DNA of 64,000 nucleotides from Streptomyces morookaense. GTDB taxonomy: Bacteria; Actinomycetota; Actinomycetes; Streptomycetales; Streptomycetaceae. Position 1 is the stretch's first letter; every line of letters begins with the position of its first letter. The notes below the pieces were generated by a model. It was not told the origin of the DNA. It worked only from the letters and a program-made list of their open reading frames with translations, and made no database searches. The stretch is from contig NZ_JABBXF010000010.1 of assembly GCF_013030945.1 (NCBI RefSeq), positions 124,001 to 188,000 of the forward strand, given 5' to 3'. Positions 8,467-15,752 of this stretch are shown in pieces. A program made the translations under genes and the position numbers.

Positions 8467-9361
8467 AGGAGTGCCCGAGGTCTTCCTCGCCCCCCGCGGC
8501 CTCCGGCCGCAACGGCATGAGATCGACGAGCGTCTCGTCGATGACCGGCGGCGCCGGCCGCGGCGGCTTCGGCATGACGGCCGCCTCGGAGTGCCCGCCG
8601 CAGCCGTAGGACAGGGACACCACATGGCCGTCCGCCGGACCGAACTCGTTGCCGCAGATGCCGAACGCCTGGCCGAGCGAGCCGCCGATGGGGATCAGGA
8701 AGCCGCAGCTGACACAGGACGCGGGCGCCGCCTGCGCCATCGGGGTCTTCGCACCGTGGGACTCGTCCCAGCGGTCGGCCGCGGTGTGCAGCCCGTAGCG
8801 GGACAGGACGCGGGCCCGGCGCATGCCGAGCTCCTCGGCCAGGGAGGCGATCGAGCCGCGCGCGGGCGCGGTCGGCTGCGCGGACGGCGGCCCGGCGGAG
8901 ACCTCGGCGTCCTCCGCGTCGACCAGCTCGGTCATCTCCCGGGAAACGGCGGAGTTCGGCGGCGGCACGTCCTCGCCGGTCCAGCCCGGCTCCAGGCGCA
9001 GGTCCTCCGCGTCGGTGGGCAGCAGGTCGCCGGGGCCCATGTCGCCGGGGCGCAGGCGCTCGCTCCACGGCACCCATTCGGGGGCGAGGAGGGCGTCGGG
9101 GCCGGGCAGCAGCACCGTCTCGTCGACGGTGACGGCCTTGGCGCGGGAGGCGCGGGCGACGGTGACGGCCCAGCGCCAGCCGCGGTAGCCGGGGTCCTCA
9201 CAGGCGAAGTAGTGCGTGACGACCCGGTCCCCGTCGGCGAGGGCCTCGACGTGCTCGCCGACCTTCCCCGGGCGCGCGGCCTCCTCGGCGGCCTCCCGGG
9301 CGAGTTCGACCGCCTCGGCGCACAGGCGGTCCGGGGTACGGCTTCGCATCGCAGCACTCAC
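8465..9361 (-). CDS. DUF3027 domain-containing protein
   Basis: A 298-residue soluble protein. The N-terminal part (VVTHYFACEDPGYRGWRWAV, about 46-65) and the C-terminal half, with ASCVSCGFLIPIGGSLGQAFG and ICGNEFGPADGHVVSLSYGC, match the actinobacterial DUF3027 family. The four cysteines in CVSCG, CGNE and GCGGH suggest a zinc-binding site. A helix-turn-helix-like stretch (SLAEELGMRRARVLSRYG) lies in the middle. Function is unknown. I took GTG 9361 (VSAAMRSRTPD) as start; ATG 9349 is the alternative. A 12-base perfect palindrome lies directly upstream of the start. Confidence 0.8.
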   Translation of the reverse strand: MSAAMRSRTPDRLCAEAVELAREAAEEAARPGKVGEHVEALADGDRVVTHYFACEDPGYRGWRWAVTVARASRAKAVTVDETVLLPGPDALLAPEWVPWSERLRPGDMGPGDLLPTDAEDLRLEPGWTGEDVPPPNSAVSREMTELVDAEDAEVSAGPPSAQPTAPARGSIASLAEELGMRRARVLSRYGLHTAADRWDESHGAKTPMAQAAPASCVSCGFLIPIGGSLGQAFGICGNEFGPADGHVVSLSYGCGGHSEAAVMPKPPRPAPPVIDETLVDLMPLRPEAAGGEEDLGHS

Positions 9362-9362
9362 A

Positions 9363-9374
9363 AGAATCGATTCT
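9363..9374. promoter_or_regulatory. Perfect palindrome at the DUF3027 start
   Basis: AGAATCGATTCT at 9363-9374 equals its own complement and sits immediately before the GTG start of the DUF3027 gene. Its position would suit an operator. The protein that would bind it is unknown, and a 12-base palindrome could be chance. Confidence 0.3.
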
Positions 9375-9677
9375 CTCTTCCACGCCGTCTCACGAGTGCG
9401 CCTGCCGGACGAACGGGGCGGCGGACGGAGCGGACCGGGGGACCGCGTCGACGTCCGCGCCCGATCGGTTCGAGCGCACCTGGTCCTACCCATTCTGCGG
9501 GATCAGGGCCCGTAGTGCGGCCAACCAAGCGGCCGGCGACGGCGCGCTGTGCACGCTACCCCGCAAAGCCGCTCCGGGGATACCCGGGCTCCACCGAGCG
9601 CCCCCTTCGGCGTCCGGTACGCCCCGCAGGCGGGCGGAAAGCGCCGTACCCGGTTCCGGTTGGGGCAGTATGGCGTG

Positions 9678-11018
9678 GTGGCAGGCATCCGCCGTACGGT
9701 CCGGGACGCGGGCCGGGCGCTGCGCCGACCGGTCGCCGGGGCCGTGCGGGGCGTCCGGAAGGCCACGCACGCGCACGGCGCGGGCGAGTCGGGCCTCGCC
9801 AAGCTGATCGAGCTGCACGCGGTCAACTCCGCGGGCGACATGCTCATCACGGTGGCCCTGGCGTCCACGGTGTTCTTCTCGGTGCCCACGGACCAGGCCC
9901 GCGGGCGGGTCGCCCTGTACCTGGCGGTCACGATGGCGCCGTTCACCCTGCTGGCCCCGGTGATCGGGCCGCTGCTGGACCGGCTCCCGCACGGCCGCCG
10001 GGCGGCGATGGCGGGCGCGATGCTGACGCGTGCCGTCCTGGCCCTGATGATGTCCGGCGCCGTGGCGAGCGGCGGACTGGAGCTGTATCCGGCGGCGCTG
10101 GGCGTGCTGGTGGCGTCCAAGGCGTACGGGGTGGTGCGGTCGGCCGTGGTGCCCCGGCTGCTGCCGCCGCGGATCTCGCTCGTCAAGGCGAACTCCCGGG
10201 TCACCCTCGGGGGCCTGCTGGCCACGGGCCTGGCGGCCCCGCTCGGCGCGGGGCTGCACATGATGGGCCCGGCCTGGCCGCTGTACGGGGCGTGCGTCGT
10301 CTTCGCGGGCGGCACCTACCTCTCGCTCTCGCTCCCGCCCAAGGTCGACTCCGCGAAGGGCGAGGCCCGGGCCATGCTCGCCTCGCCCGACCACCAGCGC
10401 CGTACGACGCGGCGGACGAAGCCGGGGCTGCGCACGGTCGGCAGCTCCGTGCTGCACGGGCTGCAGGCCAACGGGGCCCTGCGGATGCTGTCCGGGTTCC
10501 TCACGTTCTTCCTGGCGTTCCTGCTGCGCGTCCACCCGCTGGGCGGGCTGGGCCCTGCCGTCTCGCTGGGCATCGTGGGGGTGGCGGCGGGCGCGGGCAA
10601 CGCCCTGGGGACGGCCATCGGGGCGCTGCTGCGCTCGCGCGGCCCGGAGAAGACGATCGCCGCGGTGCTGACGGCCGCGCTGGGCATGACGGTGGCGACG
10701 GCCGTACTCTACAACCCGCTCTTCGTGGTGGCCGTGGCCGCCGTGGCCGGGATCTCGCAGGCGCTGGGCAAGCAGTCGCTGGACTCGCTGATCCAGCGGG
10801 ACGTGCCGGAGCAGGTGCGCACCTCCGCCTTCGCCCGCTCCGAGACGCTGTTGCAGATGTGCTGGGTGGTGGGCGGCGGCATCGGGATCCTGCTGCCGCT
10901 CAACGGCGTGGTGGGCATGTCGGTCGCGTCCGCCTTCCTGGCCCTGGGCGCCGCCACAGCCGTCCGGGGCCTGCTGACGGCGGCCCGGCGCGGCTCGCCG
11001 CACCCGCGCGTGGCCTGA
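9678..11018 (+). CDS. Major facilitator superfamily transporter
   Basis: About 446 residues. A basic cytoplasmic lead (RRTVRDAGRALRRP) is followed by about eleven to twelve hydrophobic segments, a cytoplasmic loop with PLLDRLPHGRRAAMAG between helices 2 and 3 (the MFS-type loop position), and a longer central loop around SPDHQRRTTRRTKPG. This is an MFS exporter of the type always found beside the DUF3027 and DUF2771 genes in streptomycetes; no substrate is known. Two GTG codons in a row (9675, 9678) are possible starts. Just upstream lies no clear Shine-Dalgarno, so a leaderless transcript is possible. The 316-base gap to the DUF3027 gene holds the two divergent promoters. Confidence 0.85.
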   Translation: MAGIRRTVRDAGRALRRPVAGAVRGVRKATHAHGAGESGLAKLIELHAVNSAGDMLITVALASTVFFSVPTDQARGRVALYLAVTMAPFTLLAPVIGPLLDRLPHGRRAAMAGAMLTRAVLALMMSGAVASGGLELYPAALGVLVASKAYGVVRSAVVPRLLPPRISLVKANSRVTLGGLLATGLAAPLGAGLHMMGPAWPLYGACVVFAGGTYLSLSLPPKVDSAKGEARAMLASPDHQRRTTRRTKPGLRTVGSSVLHGLQANGALRMLSGFLTFFLAFLLRVHPLGGLGPAVSLGIVGVAAGAGNALGTAIGALLRSRGPEKTIAAVLTAALGMTVATAVLYNPLFVVAVAAVAGISQALGKQSLDSLIQRDVPEQVRTSAFARSETLLQMCWVVGGGIGILLPLNGVVGMSVASAFLALGAATAVRGLLTAARRGSPHPRVA

Positions 11019-11045
11019 CCGGGAGGGCCCGATAGCCTGCCCCCC

Positions 11046-11522
11046 ATGACCGCTGCCATTTTCCAGGGAAGGCGCCGCCGCGCCGCTGCCGCTGCGGGCG
11101 TCGTGGCCCTCGGGCTCGTCGCCCTCTCCGCCTGCGACAAGCCGACGCCGCTGGCGACGGTGACCGTCGGTTCCACCACCGTGACGTCCGAGGCCGCCTG
11201 CTACGAGGGCGGCGACGCGATCGCCAACGACAAGCTGCCCGCCTGCTTCAAGTCCGAGGGCAAGACCGTCAAGGCGTCCATGGAGGACAAGGTCCGCTTC
11301 GGCGTCGACCCGAAGATCGCCGACGAGGGCTGGACGCTCTTCATCAACGGCCAGCCGGCCGAGCAGGAGCCGAACAAGAAGACCTTCCGGACCATCCCGG
11401 CCAGCGCCTTCTTCTCCTCCGGCCAGGGCGCCATGGTGAAGAACACCCAGGTCAGCATTGTCGAGGCGAGCTCCGGCAAGGCCCTGGGCATCTGGAACTT
11501 CACGCTCGAGAAGACCTCCTGA
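11046..11522 (+). CDS. DUF2771 family lipoprotein
   Basis: A 158-residue exported protein. Basic residues RRRR and a hydrophobic stretch lead to the lipobox LSAC, so the mature protein would be a lipoprotein starting at the Cys near residue 30. The rest is polar, with SEAACYEGGDAIANDKLPACF holding two cysteines that could pair. It matches the actinobacterial DUF2771 family, function unknown. It is 27 bases after the MFS gene and 11 bases before mqnB, so the four genes from the transporter to mqnD probably form one transcript. Confidence 0.85.
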   Translation: MTAAIFQGRRRRAAAAAGVVALGLVALSACDKPTPLATVTVGSTTVTSEAACYEGGDAIANDKLPACFKSEGKTVKASMEDKVRFGVDPKIADEGWTLFINGQPAEQEPNKKTFRTIPASAFFSSGQGAMVKNTQVSIVEASSGKALGIWNFTLEKTS

Positions 11523-11533
11523 CGATCCGTCCC

Positions 11534-12262
11534 ATGCGCGTTCTGGTCGTCACCGCCGTGGCCGCCGAGGCGGACGCGGTCGTCCGTGCCCTGGCGGCGG
11601 AGCCCGTGGAGGTCTCCGTGCCGGGTGCGGTGCTGCGCCGGGCGGACGCCCCGTCCGCGGCCGTCGACGTGCTGGCGGCCGGGGTCGGCCCCGCCGCGGC
11701 CGCCGCCGCGGCCGGGTCCGCGCTGGCCGCCGCCGCGGCCGCCGGGCGTCCGTACGGCCTGGTGGTCTCGGCCGGGATCGGCGGCGGCTTCGCACCGGGG
11801 GCGCCGGTGGCGTCCCTCGTCGTCTCCGAGGCGATCGTGGCGGCCGACCTGGGCGCGGAGACCCCCGACGGTTTCGTGCCCGTCACCGAGCTGGGGTTCG
11901 GTGCCGTCGAACACACGCCGCCGGCGGCCCTGGTGGCCGCCGTGGCCGGCGCGACGGGTGCCGCGCGCGGTGCCGTGCTGACCGTGTCGACCGTGACCGG
12001 GTCCGCCGAGCGGGCCGCCGGGCTGACGGACCGCCATCCGCGGGCGCTGGCCGAGGCCATGGAGGGCTTCGGCGTCGCCGAGGCGGCGGCCGCGCACGGC
12101 GTGCCCGCCCTGGAGATCCGCGCGGTCTCCAACCCCGTCGGCCCGCGCGACCGTGCCGCCTGGCGCATCGGGGACGCGCTGGCCGCGCTCACGGACGCCT
12201 TCCGGGCGTTCCCGTTCGACCGGCTTCCGGCCGTCCTCCAGGAAGGGACCGTCTCCCCATGA
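11534..12262 (+). CDS. mqnB: Futalosine hydrolase
   Basis: A 242-residue nucleosidase of the phosphorylase/hydrolase fold. It starts MRVLVVTAVAAEADAV, as MTA/SAH nucleosidase relatives do, with GIGGGFAPGAPV around 78-89 and a late VGPRDRAAWRIGDALAAL region that supplies the usual catalytic Asp. It cleaves futalosine to hypoxanthine and dehypoxanthine futalosine in the futalosine route to menaquinone, the route used by streptomycetes. The assignment is fixed by the next gene, mqnD, whose ATG overlaps this stop codon (ATGA), which implies coupled translation. An Ala-rich run near residues 56-73 is unusual but in frame. Confidence 0.92.
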   Translation: MRVLVVTAVAAEADAVVRALAAEPVEVSVPGAVLRRADAPSAAVDVLAAGVGPAAAAAAAGSALAAAAAAGRPYGLVVSAGIGGGFAPGAPVASLVVSEAIVAADLGAETPDGFVPVTELGFGAVEHTPPAALVAAVAGATGAARGAVLTVSTVTGSAERAAGLTDRHPRALAEAMEGFGVAEAAAAHGVPALEIRAVSNPVGPRDRAAWRIGDALAALTDAFRAFPFDRLPAVLQEGTVSP

Positions 12263-13128
12263 GCGAGATGACCGACCCGATCCGCATCGCGTACTCGCCC
12301 TGCCCCAACGACACGTTCGTCTTCGACGCGTGGGCCCACGGCCGCGTCCCCGGGGCGCCCGCCCTGGACGTCACCTTCGCGGACATCGACGTCACGAACG
12401 GCATGGCCGAGCGCGGCGAGCTCGATGTGCTGAAGGTGTCCTACGCGGTCCTGCCCTGGGTGCTGGACGAGTACGCGCTGCTGCCCTGCGGCGGTGCGCT
12501 GGGCCGTGGCTGCGGCCCGCTGGTGCTCACCCGGGAGCCCGGGAAGCCCGCGGACCTGGCGGGGAAGACGGTGGCGGTGCCGAGCGAGCGCTCGACCGCG
12601 TATCTGCTGTTCCGCCTGTGGGCGGCCGCCGAGGTGCCGGGCGGCGTCGGCGAGGTCGTCGTGCTGCCGTTCCACGAGATCATGCCCGCGGTGCGCGACG
12701 GCAAGGTGGACGCGGGCCTGGTGATCCACGAGGCCCGCTTCACGTACCCGGACTACGGGCTGAGCTGCCTCGCCGACATGGGCAAACACTGGGAGGACAC
12801 CACCGGCCTGCCCATCCCGCTCGGCGCGATCATCGCCAAGCGCTCGCTGGGCGAGGAGATGCTGCGGCGGCTGGCGGACGCCGCCAAGGCCTCCGTGCTC
12901 ATGGCCTGGGACGACCCGGAGGCCTCCCGGCCGTATGTGCTCGCGCACGCGCAGGAGATGGACCCGGCGGTGACGGAGCAGCACATCGGGCTCTACGTCA
13001 ACGAATTCACCGCCGGACTCGGGGAGGCAGGTTATGCCGCGGTGCGCGGGCTGCTGACCCGCGCGGCGGCCGAGGGGCTGGTGCCGCCCCTCGGCCCGGG
13101 CGCACTGGAGTTCGCCGGAAAGGCCTGA
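12259..13128 (+). CDS. mqnD: 1,4-dihydroxy-6-naphthoate synthase
   Basis: A 289-residue protein with the periplasmic-binding-protein fold typical of MqnD. RIAYSPCPNDTFVFDAW at about 9-25 is the family signature and GRGCGPLVL the substrate-loop start. It converts cyclic dehypoxanthine futalosine to 1,4-dihydroxy-6-naphthoate, a late step of futalosine-dependent menaquinone synthesis, in the cytoplasm. The ATG overlaps the mqnB stop. The 3' end faces a cold-shock gene only nine bases away, with the short inverted repeat CTGAC..GTCAG (13125-13141) spanning both stops. The other mqn genes are not in the window. Confidence 0.94.
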   Translation: MSEMTDPIRIAYSPCPNDTFVFDAWAHGRVPGAPALDVTFADIDVTNGMAERGELDVLKVSYAVLPWVLDEYALLPCGGALGRGCGPLVLTREPGKPADLAGKTVAVPSERSTAYLLFRLWAAAEVPGGVGEVVVLPFHEIMPAVRDGKVDAGLVIHEARFTYPDYGLSCLADMGKHWEDTTGLPIPLGAIIAKRSLGEEMLRRLADAAKASVLMAWDDPEASRPYVLAHAQEMDPAVTEQHIGLYVNEFTAGLGEAGYAAVRGLLTRAAAEGLVPPLGPGALEFAGKA

Positions 13129-13137
13129 CCGGCCCCG

Positions 13138-13521
13138 TCAGACGTCCAGCTGGTCGGCCACGGCGCGCAGCATGCCCGCGATCTTGGAGCCGTGGGCCTT
13201 GTCGGGGTAGCGGCCGCGCTCCAGCTGCTGCGTGACGTTCTCCAGGAGGGTCGTCAGGTCCTGGACGATCGAGGCCAGTTCGTCCGGCTTGCGGCGCTGG
13301 GCGGCCGCGACCGAGGGCGTCGGGTCGAGAAGGGTCACCGACAGCGCCTGGTCACCGCGCTGGCCCGCGACGACGCCGAACTCCACGCGCTGGCCGGGCT
13401 TCAGGGCGTCGACCCCGTCGGGGAGCACCGAGGAGTGGACGAAGACGTCTCCGCCGTCGTCGCGGGAGAGAAAGCCGAAGCCCTTCTCGCTGTTGAACCA
13501 CTTGACCTTGCCGGTAGGCAC
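13138..13521 (-). CDS. Cold-shock domain protein with C-terminal extension
   Basis: 127 residues. The first 67 form a CspA-type OB fold with the RNA-binding motifs KGFGFL and DVFVHSS. The remaining 60 (PDELASIVQDLTTLLENVTQQLERGRYPD) are predicted helical and give it about twice the length of CspA; this longer form is common in actinobacteria. It probably binds single-stranded RNA or DNA. Starts at ATG 13521 with an A/T-rich upstream leader (13540-13600), unusual in this window and typical of cold-shock genes with long 5' UTRs. Confidence 0.88.
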   Translation of the reverse strand: MPTGKVKWFNSEKGFGFLSRDDGGDVFVHSSVLPDGVDALKPGQRVEFGVVAGQRGDQALSVTLLDPTPSVAAAQRRKPDELASIVQDLTTLLENVTQQLERGRYPDKAHGSKIAGMLRAVADQLDV

Positions 13522-13742
13522 GTCTGTCCTCGTCCTCGTGTCTCGTCGGAATTACGGAAACTTCTGCAATCAACAGAAAAACAGCTCTGGATAGCACTAC
13601 AGCGGGTCGCAGGACCCGCCACCCCAAGGCTAATGGTCCCGCGCCCGGTGACAAGACGTCCCCGGGCCGTACCTCTGCGCGTCCGCTCCCGTCCCCGTCC
13701 ATCCGGCCGTCACCCCACCGGTGAGGGATCTACCCTGGTCAG

Positions 13743-14003
13743 GTGAGCAACGAAACGCCCCGAGCCGGGGATCTGCTGGTACGCACCGGTGCCGTCGTGT
13801 TCCTGGTGGGCGCAGTGGCCACCCTGGCCACGGTGGCCCCGCTGTTTCTCGGTGCCGATCCGCTGCCGCCCGTCGCGTACTTCGTGTGCATGCTGATGGG
13901 CGTCGGCTTCCTGATCGCCGGGGCCGGGGTGCTGCGCTCGGTGGCCGAACAGCGGCGTCAGGCCCGCGAGGCCGCGTCGGGGACGGCGCCCGCCGCCCGG
14001 TAG
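13743..14003 (+). CDS. Small two-helix membrane protein
   Basis: 86 residues with two clear hydrophobic helices (about 16-36 and 43-62) and a basic, Ala-rich tail. I do not recognise a family. GTG 13743 has no Shine-Dalgarno, but TACCCT lies 8 bases ahead of it and could be a -10 element, which would give a leaderless mRNA. The last 46 bases overlap the 3' end of the opposing HAD gene. Confidence 0.65.
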   Translation: MSNETPRAGDLLVRTGAVVFLVGAVATLATVAPLFLGADPLPPVAYFVCMLMGVGFLIAGAGVLRSVAEQRRQAREAASGTAPAAR

Positions 14004-14653
14004 CGGCGCAGCCAGGCGGGGAAGCCCGTGAGGTCCGGGAGGACCACGTCCGCGCCCTCCGCGCGCAGTTCGGCCGCGGTGCACGGTCCGGTGGCCACCG
14101 CCACCGACAGCGCACCGGCCGCCCGCGCACCGCGCACGTCGCCGACGTGGTCGCCCACGTAGACGCCCGCCCCGTGCTCGCGCAGGGCGGTCGCCTTGCC
14201 CTCCGCCCAGAGGCCGGCGCACAGTTCGTCGGGCCGGATGCCCAGGTGCTCCAGGTGCAGCCGGGCGTTGGTCGCGTACTTGGCCGTGACGACGATCGCC
14301 CGCCCGCCCAGCTCCTGCACGGCGGCGACGGATTCGCGGGCACCCGGCAGCGCGGCCGAGGGCTCGATGCCGTGGGCGGGGTACGAACCGAGGTAGATCT
14401 CCTCGGCCTTCGGCACCTCGTCCGCGGGGAACCAGTTGGCCAGCTCCCAGGTCAGCGGCGGGCCGATCCGGCTGACGACCAGGTCGACATCGATGGGCCG
14501 GCCGGTGGCCGCGGCCAGGGCCTCGTACGTGGCCCGGATGCCGGGGCGGGAGTCGACCAGGGTGAGGTCCAGGTCGAAGCCGACGGTGAACGGGGCTTCC
14601 GGCTGCGGGGTTTGGGGCTGCGGGGATTCCGGTTTCGGGTTCATGCCCCACAT
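13958..14653 (-). CDS. HAD-family hydrolase
   Basis: A 231-residue haloacid-dehalogenase-type phosphatase. Motif I is DLDLTLVDS (nucleophile in FDLDLTL), motif II lies in IVVTAKYA, and motif IV in YVGDHVGDVRGA. The cap helix lies between about 30 and 95, as in phosphoglycolate-phosphatase-like enzymes. Substrate unknown. ATG 14653 has AGGGA 10 bases upstream and is preferred; ATG 14644 is the alternative. A proline/glutamine-rich lead (SPQPQTPQPEAP) precedes the domain. The gene overlaps the small membrane protein gene tail to tail. Confidence 0.85.
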   Translation of the reverse strand: MWGMNPKPESPQPQTPQPEAPFTVGFDLDLTLVDSRPGIRATYEALAAATGRPIDVDLVVSRIGPPLTWELANWFPADEVPKAEEIYLGSYPAHGIEPSAALPGARESVAAVQELGGRAIVVTAKYATNARLHLEHLGIRPDELCAGLWAEGKATALREHGAGVYVGDHVGDVRGARAAGALSVAVATGPCTAAELRAEGADVVLPDLTGFPAWLRRYRAAGAVPDAASRA

Positions 14654-14696
14654 TGTGCTGCCGTCCCTGCCGGCCCTGTCGTCCCGGCCGCCTCTG

Positions 14697-15629
14697 TCAT
14701 CCCGGCCGCCTCGCCCGCCACAGGACGAACGCGGCCGAGGCCACCGCCGCCACCCGCACCACCACGGGCCACGTCGCCGACAGGGCACCCGCCATCGCCC
14801 CCTGCGGTATCGGTTCTCCCCAGCGCCCGTCCATGCGGCCCCACAGCCACACGACGCCCCCCGCCACCACCAGCCCCGGCACCCCCATGACCGCCCACTT
14901 CGACTCGGCCTGGGTCAGCCGGCGCGTCACATACGCCAGCGCCCAGCCCGCGGCCAGCACCAGCAGGTTCCCCAGCACCGCGCCGGTGACGAGCAGCACC
15001 GCGACCAGCACCAGCAGCGGGCTCATCGGCACCGTCCCGCCGGGGCCGGGGCCCCGGCGGCGGCGCAGGCGGGCGAGGCCGCGGGCCGGGGGCTCGTCGG
15101 CCTCGACGGCGTCCTCCTGGCCCGGAACCGCACCCTCCGGATCCTGCTGCGCGGGCTGCACGCGCTGTGCCGGCACCTGCGCGGGCGTCCCCGGCGCACC
15201 CGGCGGCTTGAGCATGTCCGGGATCTCGATCCCGCCGACGAAGCCGTGCACCGCGTCCCCGGCCGTGAACGGCCCCGGCTCCACCCGCCACCAGTCCGGG
15301 CTGCCGCCCGTGCCCAGTTCCTCCTCCGTCGCCAGGTGCGGCGGCCGCGCCGCCCCCGGCGGCGTCCGCTGCGCCGGCACCTTCCCGGCCGGCTCCCCCG
15401 GCCGGCCCGCCGCCCCGGCGACCGCCTCCGACGGAGTCCCCAGCCCGTCGAGGATCCGCTGCACGGCGGCCGGCGTCTCCGCGCCCTCCACCGCTCTGCG
15501 CTGCTCGATCTCGGTGCGCAGCCGGGTGACCAGCCGCATCCGTTCGCCGGAGGTGAGCGACTGCCGCTGCGCCAGGTCCCCGACCCTGCTCAGGTAGTCG
15601 TACACAAGCTGATCACTCTCGATCCCCAC
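14697..15629 (-). CDS. Membrane protein with N-terminal HAAS-like domain
   Basis: 310 residues. The start (SDQLVYDYLSRVGDLAQRQ followed by RMRLVTRLRTEIEQRR) resembles the permease-prefix/HAAS-type helical domains. A long Pro/Ala-rich linker (about 75-195) follows, then hydrophobic segments near 205-240, 250-265 and 285-300. It is conserved next to the helicase pair in streptomycetes as far as I recall, but no function is assigned. GTG 15629 is the chosen start; a GTG nine codons later (LVYDY) is possible. It lies divergent to the helicase-associated gene, 120 bases apart. Confidence 0.65.
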   Translation of the reverse strand: MGIESDQLVYDYLSRVGDLAQRQSLTSGERMRLVTRLRTEIEQRRAVEGAETPAAVQRILDGLGTPSEAVAGAAGRPGEPAGKVPAQRTPPGAARPPHLATEEELGTGGSPDWWRVEPGPFTAGDAVHGFVGGIEIPDMLKPPGAPGTPAQVPAQRVQPAQQDPEGAVPGQEDAVEADEPPARGLARLRRRRGPGPGGTVPMSPLLVLVAVLLVTGAVLGNLLVLAAGWALAYVTRRLTQAESKWAVMGVPGLVVAGGVVWLWGRMDGRWGEPIPQGAMAGALSATWPVVVRVAAVASAAFVLWRARRPG

Positions 15630-15752
15630 CCGACCGACGGTACCGTCTCCCTCCCGCCCCCGGACCGGGAACGGACACCGCGCACCCCTCCCGGCGGAGC
15701 CGTTGCGCCGGGCACCCGAACGGAGCCGCGGCGACCCGGTACCGTAAGCAGA

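Noticed and set aside
5051..11035. A 1994-codon open frame on the plus strand
   Set aside because: It is antisense to the sacsin-like and DUF3027 genes and its translation is low-complexity Arg/Gly/Ala, typical of shadow frames in high-GC DNA.
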